Source: Trileptium ribeirensis (lineage: Eukaryota; Nematoda; Enoplea; Enoplida; Thoracostomopsidae). Taken from it: a stretch of DNA of 64,000 bases. The notes under the pieces were generated by a model. It was not told the DNA's origin. It saw only the letters and a program-made list of their open reading frames with translations, and ran no database searches. This document shows positions 23,860 through 34,169 of the stretch, one piece after another; position 1 is the first letter of the stretch, and each line of letters begins with the position of its first letter. The DNA lies in NCBI GenBank assembly GCA_030248225.1, contig JASANE010030200.1:94796-158795 (forward strand), in the 5' to 3' direction. Both the position numbers and the translations under genes were made by a program.

Positions 23860-24555
23860 TGTGGTAGAAGAAAATAAACGTTTACTTACATTGATATCCC
23901 AAGCCAGCTATCGTAAAGCGTATGATCAATTGGGATGTCTTCGCCGAATCAATGGTCCTACGGATTGGCACAGCTCGAGAAATGGAAGTGATCAACGGCA
24001 AAAGGAATGACTGTATGAGGTTCGGAGGACACTAAACTGGACGCAGGCGGACTGTAAGACGATTGATGCCAACGGACAACGTATTATCGTGGCTGCGGTT
24101 ATTCTCCAACCTTGATCTTGATTATTGTAGTTGATGTGCACATAGCAATCTAATACAATTACAGTATAAGTTTGAGCTCTCTAGTCGGGTGTAAATTAAT
24201 ACGCTGCATTGTTCATCAATATCTCACACAACCAATCCGACCAATAATACATCAAATCACGCTGTCTGTCCATATTTTACGTCGCAATCAAGCGTTGACT
24301 GTATTCATCATAAAACACATTATTGTTATCCGCCTTATATCTACTATCTGCCCCCAACAAAGCTTCAACCTCCATAAACACACACAGAATAAGAAGCATA
24401 TCGTTGTCTAGCAGAAGGTGGTTGACAGTAGAAGCATTGACTCCGTCAGCAATAACAACGCACGGCAGACGAGTTACACCAAAACATAGGGTGACATTAC
24501 ACAGCTTCCTTTCAGAATTTCATTATGTACCAATATAATCGTGGATTACACGACA
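23860..24555 (-). repeat. Bel/Pao 3' LTR
   Basis: 696 bp, TG...CA termini. It differs from the other LTR at scattered single bases only (for example TCCCAAG versus TCACAAG near 23889) and without indels. Short frames shared by both LTRs (24172-24411 here, 29642-29881 there) are incidental. Confidence 0.95.
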
Positions 24556-24662
24556 CTTCCACAAAACAAATTTTATAGCACATATTATACGTCGATATTA
24601 TTAGTATCATTTAATTATGAAATTAACAATTACTACTGTTACAATAAAAGAAGAAAATTAGT

Positions 24663-25353
24663 TCAACTAGGCAATAAGAAGTTATCCATAGCTGTAGTAT
24701 GAGCGTGCATTCGCTTTATACGATAACAATATTGCGAATTAGAAGCACGGCGACAACGCGCCATTACACAGTCCTTGTTCGATACACTGAACAATATTAC
24801 TGGTATTTCCACGTTGAAATTGTGTAAAACGTCGTTGTACATCATTGACCTTGTCCAGTGAAAATCCGTCAAGCGCCACATCATCAATTTTATCTGGAGG
24901 GATGTCATTATTCGGTACTTCGTCTGTTGTCGTTTCGCTTGGTCGATTATCGTCGACATCAGTTGGATTCGTAGGAGAGCTGTGAGTTACATCTGCTTCG
25001 TCAATGATATAGTTCCTAATTCTGTCGATCTCCAAGGGATATAGGTTGTTGAGGGTTCTCCGAATGACGGTTTTATTTGGAAGAACGCCTTCAGCGGAAC
25101 GACATATTCCGTCGCTACCCGGTATCACTCGAATCACACGTGCTAATTTCCAACTGCCTCTTGGAGCATCTGTATCTTTAACTAGAACGACGTCGTAGGC
25201 TAGGTATGCCATTTGACTTGACTGCGATGAGTTGACTGTCCTCGCTCTCGTAAAGAAAGTAGGTACGCATCGTACCAAAGTTGCCACAGTGCGTTTAGAC
25301 GAGTTTGTTTGAATTTCCATAGACGAATCAAGTGCTTCGCGGCGTCGCCACAA
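24663..25353 (-). pseudogene. Bel/Pao pol C-terminal domain fragment
   Basis: Reads on the - strand (open 25353 to 24739, with a second frame 24959-24663). It contains the VVLVKDTDAPRGSWKLARV block, followed by pairs of basic residues and NLYPLEI: the small C-terminal DUF5641-type domain that follows the integrase core in Bel/Pao and related elements. The tail is acidic and Thr/Ser-rich. The domain overlaps the integrase frame in another register, so a frameshift separates them. Confidence 0.85.
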
Positions 25354-25781
25354 TGTCTGCTACTAAGTTCCGCATTCGTCTGAGGTATTCCAACTGATAG
25401 ATCGGTGAGAAAATCGATTGGACGTAAGGCGCTCCCAGAATGAAAGTCTTCGTAAACGTAGGTGATTGGCCGTGTATTAACAATTGCTTCGATTTCACAG
25501 CAAAGCGTGATAAACTCTTCATAACCCAGAAAACGACGTCCAATAGCAGCTTTCAAGGATCGTTTAACAATACCAACTAATCTCTCATAAAATCCTCCCT
25601 GCCATGGAGCAAGCTGGGTAGTGAACCTCCACTTGATGCCCCTCTCTGACACGTACGTAAGAACTGATTTGTCGTGAACAACGTGTTTCCGTATACGATC
25701 GACTACTGTTTGCGTGGTATGAAACTGACCAGCGTTATCAGAAATATATAATCTCTTCAGGAACACCACGACAACTAACAA
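25200..25781 (-). pseudogene. Bel/Pao integrase core, second half
   Basis: Contains ISDNAGQFH, which carries the second catalytic Asp of the integrase DDE triad, and APWQGGFYERLVGIVKRSLK, which carries the Glu. A conserved NTRPITYV segment and a PIDFLT segment follow. The first Asp lies in the next frame upstream (25738-26364), so a single frameshift near 25.74-25.78 kb splits the catalytic core. Confidence 0.9.
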
Positions 25782-26364
25782 ATCTAATCACGCATCTCAA
25801 AAATTCCGCTGCCGAACTGTCCGTAACACATTCCAAGTGTATCGCTCTCACAGCCAAGCATGTGAATAAACAAATCCATATTTTTCTTGATTCGTTAAAC
25901 ATACGAACCGTAACAGGACCCATGTAGTCTAACCCGGTAAACTGGAATGGGCTTGATGGTGATACTCTTTCTCGTGGCCATGAAGGCATCGGTGGCAGGG
26001 CAAACGGGTGACCTTTCAATTTTCGACAGACTAGACATGATGTTAACACTGATCTAACGGCAGTTCTTCCTTTAGGAATCCAGTACTCTCTTCGAAGCTG
26101 ATTAAGGGTATGACCAACTCCCGCATGAAAAAGCCGTTCGTGTACATCTTGGATAATTAGTTTCGTCACATGATCGTCCTTCGGCAGCAATAAAGGGGTT
26201 ATCGCCCCGTCGTCTAGATCCGCATTATTCAGTCTCCCATAACATCGTAGTACCCCGTGTCGTCTTGGCGTACTGCGAGCTGTTTTATCAGGTTGTGTTT
26301 TAAGTCTGTGTGATGGGCAGCTATTACTCCGGAAAATCGCCGCTGTTGTAAATGCAGAATCCAC
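25738..26364 (-). pseudogene. Bel/Pao integrase zinc-binding domain and first half of core
   Basis: Has the H2C2 zinc-binding module typical of retroviral-type integrases (HERLFHAGVGHTL then a pair of Cys in SCLVCRKLKG), followed by FTGLDYMGPV, which carries the first catalytic Asp. The frame ends after GVPEE just before the second Asp, where the reading frame shifts. Confidence 0.9.
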
Positions 26365-26606
26365 ATCTGTTTGGATGTCTTCAGTTCTTCACGTGTAATG
26401 TATTTTCCGCTGGATATGTTCGCAAATAGGGCGTCGATCTTCGATCGGTTAGTTCTACTACCTAATGACAACTTTTCCCATATCAACAACTTAAGCAGCT
26501 TCGAACACCAGCCCGTCGTCCGAAGGAGCCTTCGCCAGCTTGAAAACCGGTATTCGTCGATCCCCAGTGGGGACTCAATGGTAGTATCATTAACATTATC
26601 TTTCAC
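26229..26606 (-). pseudogene. Bel/Pao pol linker between RNase H and integrase
   Basis: Includes SSWRRLLRTTGW, a block usually found between the RNase H and integrase domains of Bel/Pao polyproteins. It overlaps the integrase frame by about 135 bp in another register, so a frameshift is inferred near 26.3 kb. Confidence 0.75.
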
Positions 26607-26660
26607 TAAGAGGCTGTGGTGAACAGTAGTTTTTCTCAGCTCATTCCAGTGATGGTCTTC

Positions 26661-27482
26661 TCAAAGACTTAGGTCGACTTCTCGGCATCGGGGCCAATTG
26701 TTTGAGTCTAGTGATGGCCATTTCGGACCATGCCACCACAACGCACATGTGACCAGATCGACCGCATTTTTTCCACGGGTTCCAATATCCGCCGGATTAT
26801 CGCTAGTGTTGACGTAGAGAAATTCGCTCGACGTCAGTTGTTTTAGTTCGTCAACTCTATTCTCGACGAACACCGAAAGTGGTTTATGGCTACGAAGCCA
26901 GTATAATACACACTTAGAGTCAGTAAACAAGAATATCTGGGTTTGTAGGCCTCGCATAAGACTCGCACGCACAAACGTTGCCGCTCTACATCCTATTACA
27001 GTCGCGAGCAATTCTAAACGTGGCAGCGAAATCTCCACACCGGAGCGTTTCTTCGGGGCTAAGCGGCTCGTAGAAAACACTAAATTCGTATCATAGTAGT
27101 TTCGCGTATTACTCCATCGACGCAAATACACAGTGGCCGCATAAGCCGTAGCTGATGCATCACAAAAAACCACGATTGTAGTTTCTGATGCGAGTTGAAA
27201 ACCGGGTATAAATCGCGATATACGATGGTTAAATACCGGTTGTATTTCTGTAAAAATCTGCGTTAGCTCGATACAAGAGTTTTCACCCAACTTATCATCC
27301 CAGTTCTTACTATCTTCCCACAAACGACGTAGGATATTCTTAACTTTGAGGAGCGCAGGCTGGAATAATCCCAGTGGATCATATATCGAAGCAAGTGACT
27401 GTAACACTTCACGCTTCGTAAATTGCTGTAATTTTATCTCATTTCGATTCAGTCGAAGTGAATCATCATTACTATCCCACAT
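26661..27482 (-). pseudogene. Bel/Pao reverse transcriptase C-terminus and RNase H
   Basis: Begins with the GLMWD block of the RT thumb, then TKREVLQSLASIYDPLGLF (the Bel/Pao-typical connection), then an RNase H-like domain: VVFCDASATAYAA (first Asp), LPRLELLATVIG (Glu), FLFTDSKCVLYWL (second Asp) and NPADIGTRG with the last Asp. All four RNase H acidic residues are present. Just upstream, near 27.50 kb, an in-frame TGA replaces a residue expected to be Trp. Confidence 0.92.
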
Positions 27483-27489
27483 TAGACCT

Positions 27490-27690
27490 AAAACCTTAAC
27501 GTCTGAATTGGGTCACAAATCGTTGTCAGGAATAGAATCGTTCAAAACAGAAGAACTCGTACGCCATTGTTGTAAGTTCATGCCCGCCTCAAGAAATATA
27601 GCTTTCGACTGCATATAGAATTCAGAAGCCGATTCGTCCGTTTCGCAACCCGTAATCACATTATCGACATATATATATTAGACTCTATTT
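27490..27690 (-). pseudogene. Bel/Pao RT segment with the YVDN active-site motif
   Basis: In a different register from the fragment at 27656-28051, this stretch carries YVDNVITG, the Bel/Pao form of the RT active-site box, then a segment up to the TGA near 27.50 kb. The switch of register happens at a short (TA)n run (about 27668-27678) immediately before YVDN, a likely slippage site. Confidence 0.8.
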
Positions 27691-28051
27691 TCTGTGCCGT
27701 TTCGTTGGTTTGCCTACGTAAATGATATTGTACAACCGCACCCAATAAAAAACGACTGCTGATAATGCCGAATGGCACTCGACAGAATCGAAACACCCCA
27801 ATGTTGTTATCATTCAGTGGCTTGCTGATATCGTTGAACCAAAAAAACCTTGTGACGTCCCGATCTTCCGACTGGAGAACAATTTGCAAGAATGCTTTCT
27901 CTATATCGGCTACTATTCCGATTGTATGCAAACGGAAACGAAGCAACACAGAGCAGAGGTCTGGTAACAAGACGCGTCCCCGATACAAACACTCATTGAG
28001 AGAGGAATTCTCCTTTTTCGACTTCGCGGAGGCATCATATACGATTCTCAC
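27656..28051 (-). pseudogene. Bel/Pao reverse transcriptase palm fragment
   Basis: Starts near RIVYDASAK, continues through LNECLYRGRVLLPDL, then IGIVADIEKAFLQI, which carries the first palm Asp, DRDVTRFFW and FRFCRVPFGIISS. The fingers domain that should precede it is absent because of the internal deletion. The frame ends at the (TA)n run before the active-site box. Confidence 0.92.
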
Positions 28052-28059
28052 TTTCGTTG

Positions 28060-28289
28060 TTATACTTCCTGGTTTAACTAGTCATTTGGAGTTGAAGTGC
28101 TTCTGATCGCAGAAGACACACGGTCTTTGCGGCAGAGTTATAGGGAAGGGAATAGGCTGTGCCGCCGTGGTGAAAGCCGAGGTTAGAGGGAATGTGAGCG
28201 ATTTGGACTTTGATTCTTCCATTGAATGTTTAGACATTGCTGCTTGTTCGTCCGCGGCCCTTCATGGTCGGATGGCGCCGGAATTACCT
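28060..28289 (-). pseudogene. gag zinc-knuckle remnant joined to RT by deletion
   Basis: On the - strand around 28.10-28.14 kb one frame reads PCVFCDQKHFNSK, a CxxC...H half of the zinc knuckle that normally follows the Bel/Pao capsid. Within about 30 bases the sequence passes to the RT region, leaving no room for the last Cys, the protease or the RT fingers. Between the end of the gag frame (28290) and the knuckle the register also changes. Confidence 0.7.
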
Positions 28290-29297
28290 CTAGTATCGCC
28301 ACCGTACGGATCTAGATCGTCCAACTGTCTGTTTTAGGTAGTTCTTCAAACCTCTGCGTAAGTCATCCAATGAAGATTGTGAGCCCACATCATGATGACA
28401 TAGTAAGTCTTTGACAACATTTGAAGGATATTTTCCCAGAACTTCTCGGACTAATGATCGATTCGCATTCAGATTCTCGCCTCCGCTTTCGAGTTGTCGA
28501 AAGATTTTTTCACAATTATCGTAGGTAGACAACAGGTCACCCGGTTTCATATTCGCTTTTGGCATTCGCTTGAGTTGCGTGTACAATGTTCCGACCAATT
28601 GGGTTGCGGTACGTTCGAACCTTTCACGCAATAGCGATATTGCGGTGTCGTAGTTTTCATCATTTACTGCTAAACCGTCAATGCATTGGAGAGCGACTCC
28701 ACGTACTTGTCCTCGTAAGTATGCGAATTTCTCCGTTCGAGTTATACTACGCTCATGAACATTTTTGCAAAAAATATTCCAGAAGTTCATCCATTGGAAA
28801 TAATCGCCATCGAATGTAGGCATCGTCAACTTTGGTAATTTGGTGGTTTCCATTCCCGTAGAATTAGCATTCGATGAAGTATTGACACTTGGCTGAGAAT
28901 GTTGTATTGAATTTGCTGTAAGTTGGCGATTGGCTTCAGTTAATTTCCGATCCAAACGACAAACGAGTTCCTTGGCGTCTTCTATGATCATCAGATATCC
29001 ATCCGGATTATCGATCGCAGTCTTCGTATACAATGCCTCTTCCATAACTCGCTCGTCACCAACAAGTGTATCGATTAAAGAAATCCATTGCGAATCCTTT
29101 TCGGCAAGCGATGTAATCGTTATTTGGATTTTCGCAGTAACTTCTACAATATTATCTGCAATCCGTTGACAATCGTCAGTATTTAGAGGAACATGTTGCT
29201 GTAGTAAGTCACTCGCAATCGATATGTGATTAACCAACCGACTTCGAATCGGACCGATAATTTTTCGAATCATACCAGAACGAGAGACTGGTGCCAT
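28290..29297 (-). CDS. Bel/Pao gag (capsid-like, DUF1759-type)
   Basis: A 335-codon open frame starting about 30 bp inside the 5' LTR. The N-terminal ~130 residues are helical and charged. From about residue 150 comes KLPKLTMPTFDGDYFQW, the signature start of the DUF1759-type Pao capsid domain, followed by FAYLRGQVRGVALQCIDGL and a helical C-terminal half. Gag packages element RNA in the cytoplasm. The frame stops at RSVRWRY before the zinc knuckle, so nucleic-acid binding is probably lost. It is the only intact open frame of the element. Confidence 0.85.
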   Translation of the reverse strand: MAPVSRSGMIRKIIGPIRSRLVNHISIASDLLQQHVPLNTDDCQRIADNIVEVTAKIQITITSLAEKDSQWISLIDTLVGDERVMEEALYTKTAIDNPDGYLMIIEDAKELVCRLDRKLTEANRQLTANSIQHSQPSVNTSSNANSTGMETTKLPKLTMPTFDGDYFQWMNFWNIFCKNVHERSITRTEKFAYLRGQVRGVALQCIDGLAVNDENYDTAISLLRERFERTATQLVGTLYTQLKRMPKANMKPGDLLSTYDNCEKIFRQLESGGENLNANRSLVREVLGKYPSNVVKDLLCHHDVGSQSSLDDLRRGLKNYLKQTVGRSRSVRWRY

Positions 29298-29299
29298 CT

Positions 29300-29329
29300 C
29301 TATCCTGCTGGTTGCGCCAAATTCTTCTG
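29300..29329 (-). promoter_or_regulatory. Putative tRNA primer-binding site
   Basis: Just inside the 5' LTR (reading the - strand) is TGGCGCAACCAGCAGG, about 9 nt from the LTR edge. It starts with TGG, the complement of a tRNA 3' CCA. The tRNA species is not assigned. The gag ATG lies a few bases further in. Confidence 0.6.
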
Positions 29330-30025
29330 TGTGGTAGAAGAAAATAAACGTTTACTTACATTGATATCACAAGCCAGCTATCGTAAAGCGTATGATCAAT
29401 TGGGATGTCTTCGCCGAAACAATGGTCCTACGGATTGGCGCAGCTCGAGAAATGGAAGTGATCAACGGCAAAAGGAATGACTGTATGAGGTTCGGAGGAG
29501 ACTAAACCGGACGCAGGCGGACTGTAAGACGATTGATGCCAATGGACAACGTATTATCGTGGCTGCGGTTATTCTCCAACCTTGATCTTGATTATTGTAG
29601 TTCATGTGCACATAGCAATCTAATACAATTACAGTATAAGTTTGAGCTCTCTAGTCGGGTGTGAATTAATACGCTGCATTGTTTACCAATATCTCACACA
29701 ACCAATCCGACCAATAATACATCAAATCACACTGTCTGTCCATATTTTACGTCGCAATCAAGCGTTGACTGTATTCATCATAAAACACATTATTGTTATC
29801 CGCCTTATATCTACTATCTGCCCCCAACAAAGCTTCAACCTCCATAAACACACACAGAATAAGAAGCATATCGTTGTCTAGAAGAAGGTGGTTGACAGTA
29901 GAAGCATTGACTCCGTCAGCAATAACAACGCACGGCAGACGAGTTGCACCAAAACATAGGGTGACATTACACAGCTTCCTTTCAGAATTTCATTATGTAC
30001 CAATATAATCGTGGATTACACGACA
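29330..30025 (-). repeat. Bel/Pao 5' LTR
   Basis: 696 bp, the same length as the partner LTR and about 98% identical by eye. In element orientation it precedes the primer-binding site and gag and would contain the promoter. The flanking CCGCT at 30026-30030 matches 23855-23859. Confidence 0.95.
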
Positions 30026-30030
30026 CCGCT

Positions 30031-32100
30031 AAGACCTAACCCTAGCATTAAGCATGGGTCTTCACATAAGTGGAAATAACTCCTTTATCCGTGAATGATT
30101 TGACGGTCTATTCGATTCAGCTAGACAATGTGGTTTCAATTATATACATAAAATTAAACATTTTTATGAAGAAATTGATTAGAAAATTTTGGACAGCAAA
30201 TGATGAGACAAAATCGAAAAGAAATTTGTGAAATATATCGCCTAAATAGATATTTTCTGAATTTTTTCGTCGAGCTGCGCCAAAAAGTTTGCTGCATACA
30301 TCATCTTCAAAATTGAGTCCTTTCGTGGTGGAGAGGGGAATTCTAGGAAAGACCCCAGAAACAGTAAGTTCACTACGATTTATTAAAAATATTTTCTGTG
30401 TCAACAAATATGACTCAAAATGTTGCAAATTAATATACGGTTTTTTGTATGAAAAATATATTTATAATGTGAAAGTTAGCTAAATTTCATTGGAATATAT
30501 ATTAGCATATCACTGATTTCTTGTGATATAAGAAATTAACAGATCTGATGTACGTAGCAATGATAACTTTGCATACTGTCACACTAGGTTAAAAACAAGC
30601 AACATAAAATCTTTGCCTGTTATTCAAAATCAGTAAAAGGTTCTTACTCTTTGTCACAGGTATATATGGTTGCACCATTAAACAGTAGTTGCTGTATTGT
30701 AGATAGTGCTTTGAGCATTTTCTAACATCTTCGGGTCATGTTCTTTAAAGAAGTTTTTTCAGTGATAAAAGTACGCATTAATATATATATATAAATCTTC
30801 GGATGATGTTTTTCAAAAAAAGCCAACACCGTGATAGCATATTTCAATGTCCAAGGAGCTATTTCAGGGATAGAAATATGCGTCAGTACATACATTATTA
30901 TATAAACTAGAAAAAAGTATACAAATTGAATGTAGTTAAAATATTACTACATATATATTAGAATTTGTTATATGGAGAATCACTGTCGCAGCAGTTCTAA
31001 CGGCTCAATTTGATTTAGTAGTATGCCTTTCGCATGAGTGCGGCTGTTAGTAGTTCGCTTTCGGTATGGGAATATTTCAAAATAGATTTTATAAACGTAT
31101 GCGTTATTGCAAGGATATCGGAAATACGACATATCTATATACATTACAAAATTGCGTTATCACGTCAAGTTGTTAGCTAATATGGATACATATATTAAAC
31201 TATTAAAGATAGGTTAACTGTAGCTTTTGTGAAATATTTTTGCTAAATGAATTAATTATGCGCGGGTAATTATAATGAAATCAAAGCTTGAAATGAAGCA
31301 AGTTTAAATTTTCATTCCATTATATACTGTACATACATGCACCTGTGCTACAATAAAGTTTACAGTTTTGAGTATTTTGGCATATTTAAATGAGCGACTA
31401 TTGGTTAAAGTTCCATGTTGCTTTGGGTGCTGAAGTTCGTAAATAGTCATTGCGGTTGAAGTATATATAGTAATTATAAGTACTAAGGGACACTCGCATT
31501 TATAATAGAAGGGAAACCTTTAAGTCTTCTCCCATCTTATAGCAGCAAGATAGTTTTATTAAACAGCATGGGGTTAAGTATATACAACGGTAAATCGGTC
31601 ACAGATTGATGTAGCTTCAAAACATGTGGCTGTAATATTGAAAATATTTTCTGTGTTTATAAATATGGTTCACAATGTTACAGATTAATGAGCAAGTTAT
31701 CACTGGTTTGTGGTGTATAAATTAGCAAATTTGGTATATATATCTAGTGATGATAACTATCACGCTATTAATTGTAAAATCATTACACATCACAAAATTC
31801 GCTATTACTCCAAATCAGACGATTTTTGCTCTTTGTAGCTCTTGTGTGGCTACACTACACAAACAACTATTGTTGCTCTATTATGTGAGCATTTCCTAAA
31901 ACCAGATCATGTCCTTCGAAAAACAACCACCCTAATAGCATTACAGATTTCGATCTCGAAGGAGCGTTTTCAGTGATGTGCGTTAAGATTATTATATGCT
32001 CGTCAAAATAACTATTGACCATGTATAAAGGTAACATCGTCGAAAGCTTCCATAATTATCGACTTTTAATGTTAGCAGGCTTCGTTACATACCTTCGACT
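30031..32100. other. AT-rich stretch with two diverged direct repeats
   Basis: About 30380-30950 and 31640-32010 share phrases in the same order: GAAAATATTTTCTGTGT, AAATATG.CTCA.AATGTT, a CACTG-T/TTTCTTGTG block, a TTTGCTCTTTG/TTACTCTTTG block, TCATGT.CTT, and TTTCAGTGAT. The overall match is loose. No gene recognised; frame 30117-30428 (-) has no domain. Confidence 0.45.
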
Positions 32101-32782
32101 TTATAAATCATAAAAAGTCGCAAGTTGACAAGTCCGGAGACCGCACTTGTCAGGGTAGATTTGGTGAACTCCGTCCCGCCATTTCTCCCGGCAAATTTTC
32201 ATGAAACTATGTCTCAACACTGTGTGGCAGAGCACCGTCTTGCATAGAAATAATGCTGTCAGACATCCCCGACCGTTCGACTTCGGGTCATAGCTATTTC
32301 GTAGCATTACAACATAACTTTCGCTGTTCACCGATTCGTCAAAGAAGAACGGTCCAATAACTTCGTGAAATAAACGCCCACACAAAAGTCCTGCGAGAAT
32401 GGTGTTCATAATCCAAAACCCAGTTAGGATTCCGTGGCGCCAAATAACGATGACAGTGTCGGTGGATCCCTCCATCTAGATGAAAATTTGCCTCGTCTGA
32501 GAATATCAGTTGGCTGAAGTGGTATGTGTTTGCTGATATTCGCTGCAGTTCATCCATAGCAAACCCATGGCGATTGTCGCGATTTTCGTCATGCAGTTTG
32601 TGCATAACCTGAATTTTGTAACAGTGCCACTTTAAATCTTTCAACATTCCTTCAACTGTTTGACGCGACATTTTAAGCGCACAAACTGCACGGAGGACGG
32701 AAGTGTGATGATCTTCTCGAAAGTGCTGCTCCACGCGTTCGATGTTATCGCCAAAGGCTCTAATCCCGAGGCGTACTAACAA
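32101..32782 (-). pseudogene. Tc1/mariner-type (DDE) transposase, degraded
   Basis: Two - strand frames (32782-32339 and 32475-32101) plus a third register make up a DDE transposase. Visible blocks are a helix-turn-helix-like LRAVCALKMSRQTVEGML; LIFSDEANFHLDG with the first catalytic Asp; a GPFFFDESVN-type strand; MQDGALPH with the second Asp (third register, about 32.24 kb); and RSPDLSTCDF with the likely third Asp, 39 residues after the second, suggesting DD39D spacing. In-frame stops occur between the second and third Asp, so no functional enzyme is possible. Confidence 0.85.
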
Positions 32783-33220
32783 TGGCGCGCATCATCACTG
32801 ATTCGGGCTATTTTCGTATAGACTGCCCACCTGGGGTAGAATGATTGGCCTGATATTGCTTTAAACCATTACAACGCACTTAGTCCATTCAAACCAACAT
32901 GCACATGCATTGCAATTGTCTCAGCGAATAGGTGGTATTCATTAAAAATTGTTACTATTAGCAGTATTGTGTAATAAAACAGCCTCAAAATTATAACTGA
33001 CATTTAAATGGTGTGTAATCCCGACCACCAACGTGAAAATTTGGGTGGCGACTGTGGGCTACTGTAGCAAGGAATCTGGTCAAGATTTTTTGGCCAAATT
33101 CTGGCAAACCAAATCCTAATACATGTGCTTGGTGAGGCTAGGATTTTATTGAAATCCATTGGATCATAAGAAAGTTATTCAAAAACAATATGGGGCCGTT
33201 TGGCTGGGACACCCTGTATA
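32783..33220 (-). mobile_element. 5' part and terminal repeat of the mariner-like element
   Basis: Downstream on the + strand the element continues to TGGGACACCCTGTATA (33205-33220), which in element orientation reads TATACAGGGTGTCCCA, a terminus common in invertebrate mariner-like elements. The matching left terminus was not found near 32.0-32.1 kb, so that end is truncated or too diverged to see. Confidence 0.6.
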
Positions 33221-33744
33221 TTAGATAACATTGAAATAACGGTATGCAACTGAATGGCTCAACTTCGTAACCCCATGCCCACATACGACACCGGTTGTCA
33301 TAACCTCACGGGCAGACCAAAATTTCCGTCTATTCAACAATTTTTCCTGCTGAAACCCAAGAAGCTATGGGGCTTCGCAAATCGCAGCCGCGCTTCACAA
33401 GATTGTGTTCGGACCCCATCCTATTAGTAGCGCACGTTTAGAGTATCTGGTATGATTGCTGAGGTCCCCCAGGGGAGCTGACACAGACACCTGCTCACAG
33501 ACGATAATGTCGCAAGTTGGTTGTTTCTTCAGCGGGAGCAATGCCAAATATATGTTCACCAGGTCAGTGCTGGAACTATATGAATGTTGATACGATTTAG
33601 GCCTCTATGGGTACGAGTTTGTTCAGCAATTAGTTGATCATTGTGGCCCCCTCAGGGCTTCGACGGTCCCTAGAAGTTTAATGGCTTGGGTATTATTTTT
33701 TGGATTGATAAAGTTGTTTAAATCCGTGTTTACGTTATAAGTTG
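33221..33744. other. No recognised feature
   Basis: Half a kilobase without a recognisable gene, RNA or repeat on either strand. Confidence 0.35.
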
Positions 33745-34165
33745 CGCACCACGTGGAAAGTTTGTCCACCTACTGCCTGCGTAGCACCGTTAACTATGTT
33801 TTGTACAGAACACCAACACTGTATTCTAAGCAATTTTCATATGGTGTTTCGGACACCATCAGCATTTATGTATGGTCATGGACACCGTAAACTTCTGACT
33901 AGCGGTGATGAAAGTCCTTTGGCAAGATGCCCTAATGTTTTTCCGTTGTAGGGGGTTTATGCAGTGCAAACTTTGTCTATGGCACTTCTTGTGCAAAGCT
34001 TTAACAAACGGAGTAGTTTATGGAATACAATCAATTAGCTTAAATATTTTCAAATTTCACTTAGCTAATTTACCCGCCTTTTTAAACAACTGTTCAATTA
34101 TAGGGTGTGGAAGACACCATAGTATAATGTATATACACGGTATCCGCGACACCATTACTTGTGCT
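33745..34165. repeat. Dispersed ATGGTGT/ACACCAT hairpins
   Basis: 33840-33858 is a perfect 7-bp stem ATGGTGT/ACACCAT with a TTCGG loop. Imperfect relatives occur near 33874-33890 (ATGGTC...GACACC), 34105-34121 (GGTGT-GGAAG-ACACC, perfect 5 bp) and 34139-34155 (GGTATC-CGC-GACACC). The same stem recurs in varied loops over 0.3 kb. The frames at 33742-33951 and 33905-34171 are not convincing as genes. Confidence 0.55.
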
Positions 34166-34169
34166 GCAT

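Larger units (their letters stand above)
23855..30030 (-). mobile_element. Bel/Pao LTR retrotransposon, internally deleted
   Basis: Two direct LTRs of identical length, 23860-24555 (3' LTR) and 29330-30025 (5' LTR), start TGTGGTAGAAG and end CGACA. Both flanks carry CCGCT (23855-23859 and 30026-30030), a 5-bp target duplication. I count about a dozen differences between LTRs (about 98% identity), so insertion is recent. The 4.77-kb interior reads on the - strand in the order gag, zinc-knuckle remnant, reverse transcriptase, RNase H, integrase, C-terminal domain, the Bel/Pao order. The protease and the start of the reverse transcriptase are missing, and pol carries several frameshifts and a nonsense codon, so it cannot be autonomous. 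Confidence 0.95.

Noticed and set aside
24172..24538. Frames repeated at 29642-30008 as a possible duplicated gene
   Set aside because: They lie inside the two LTRs and are repeated only because the LTRs are.
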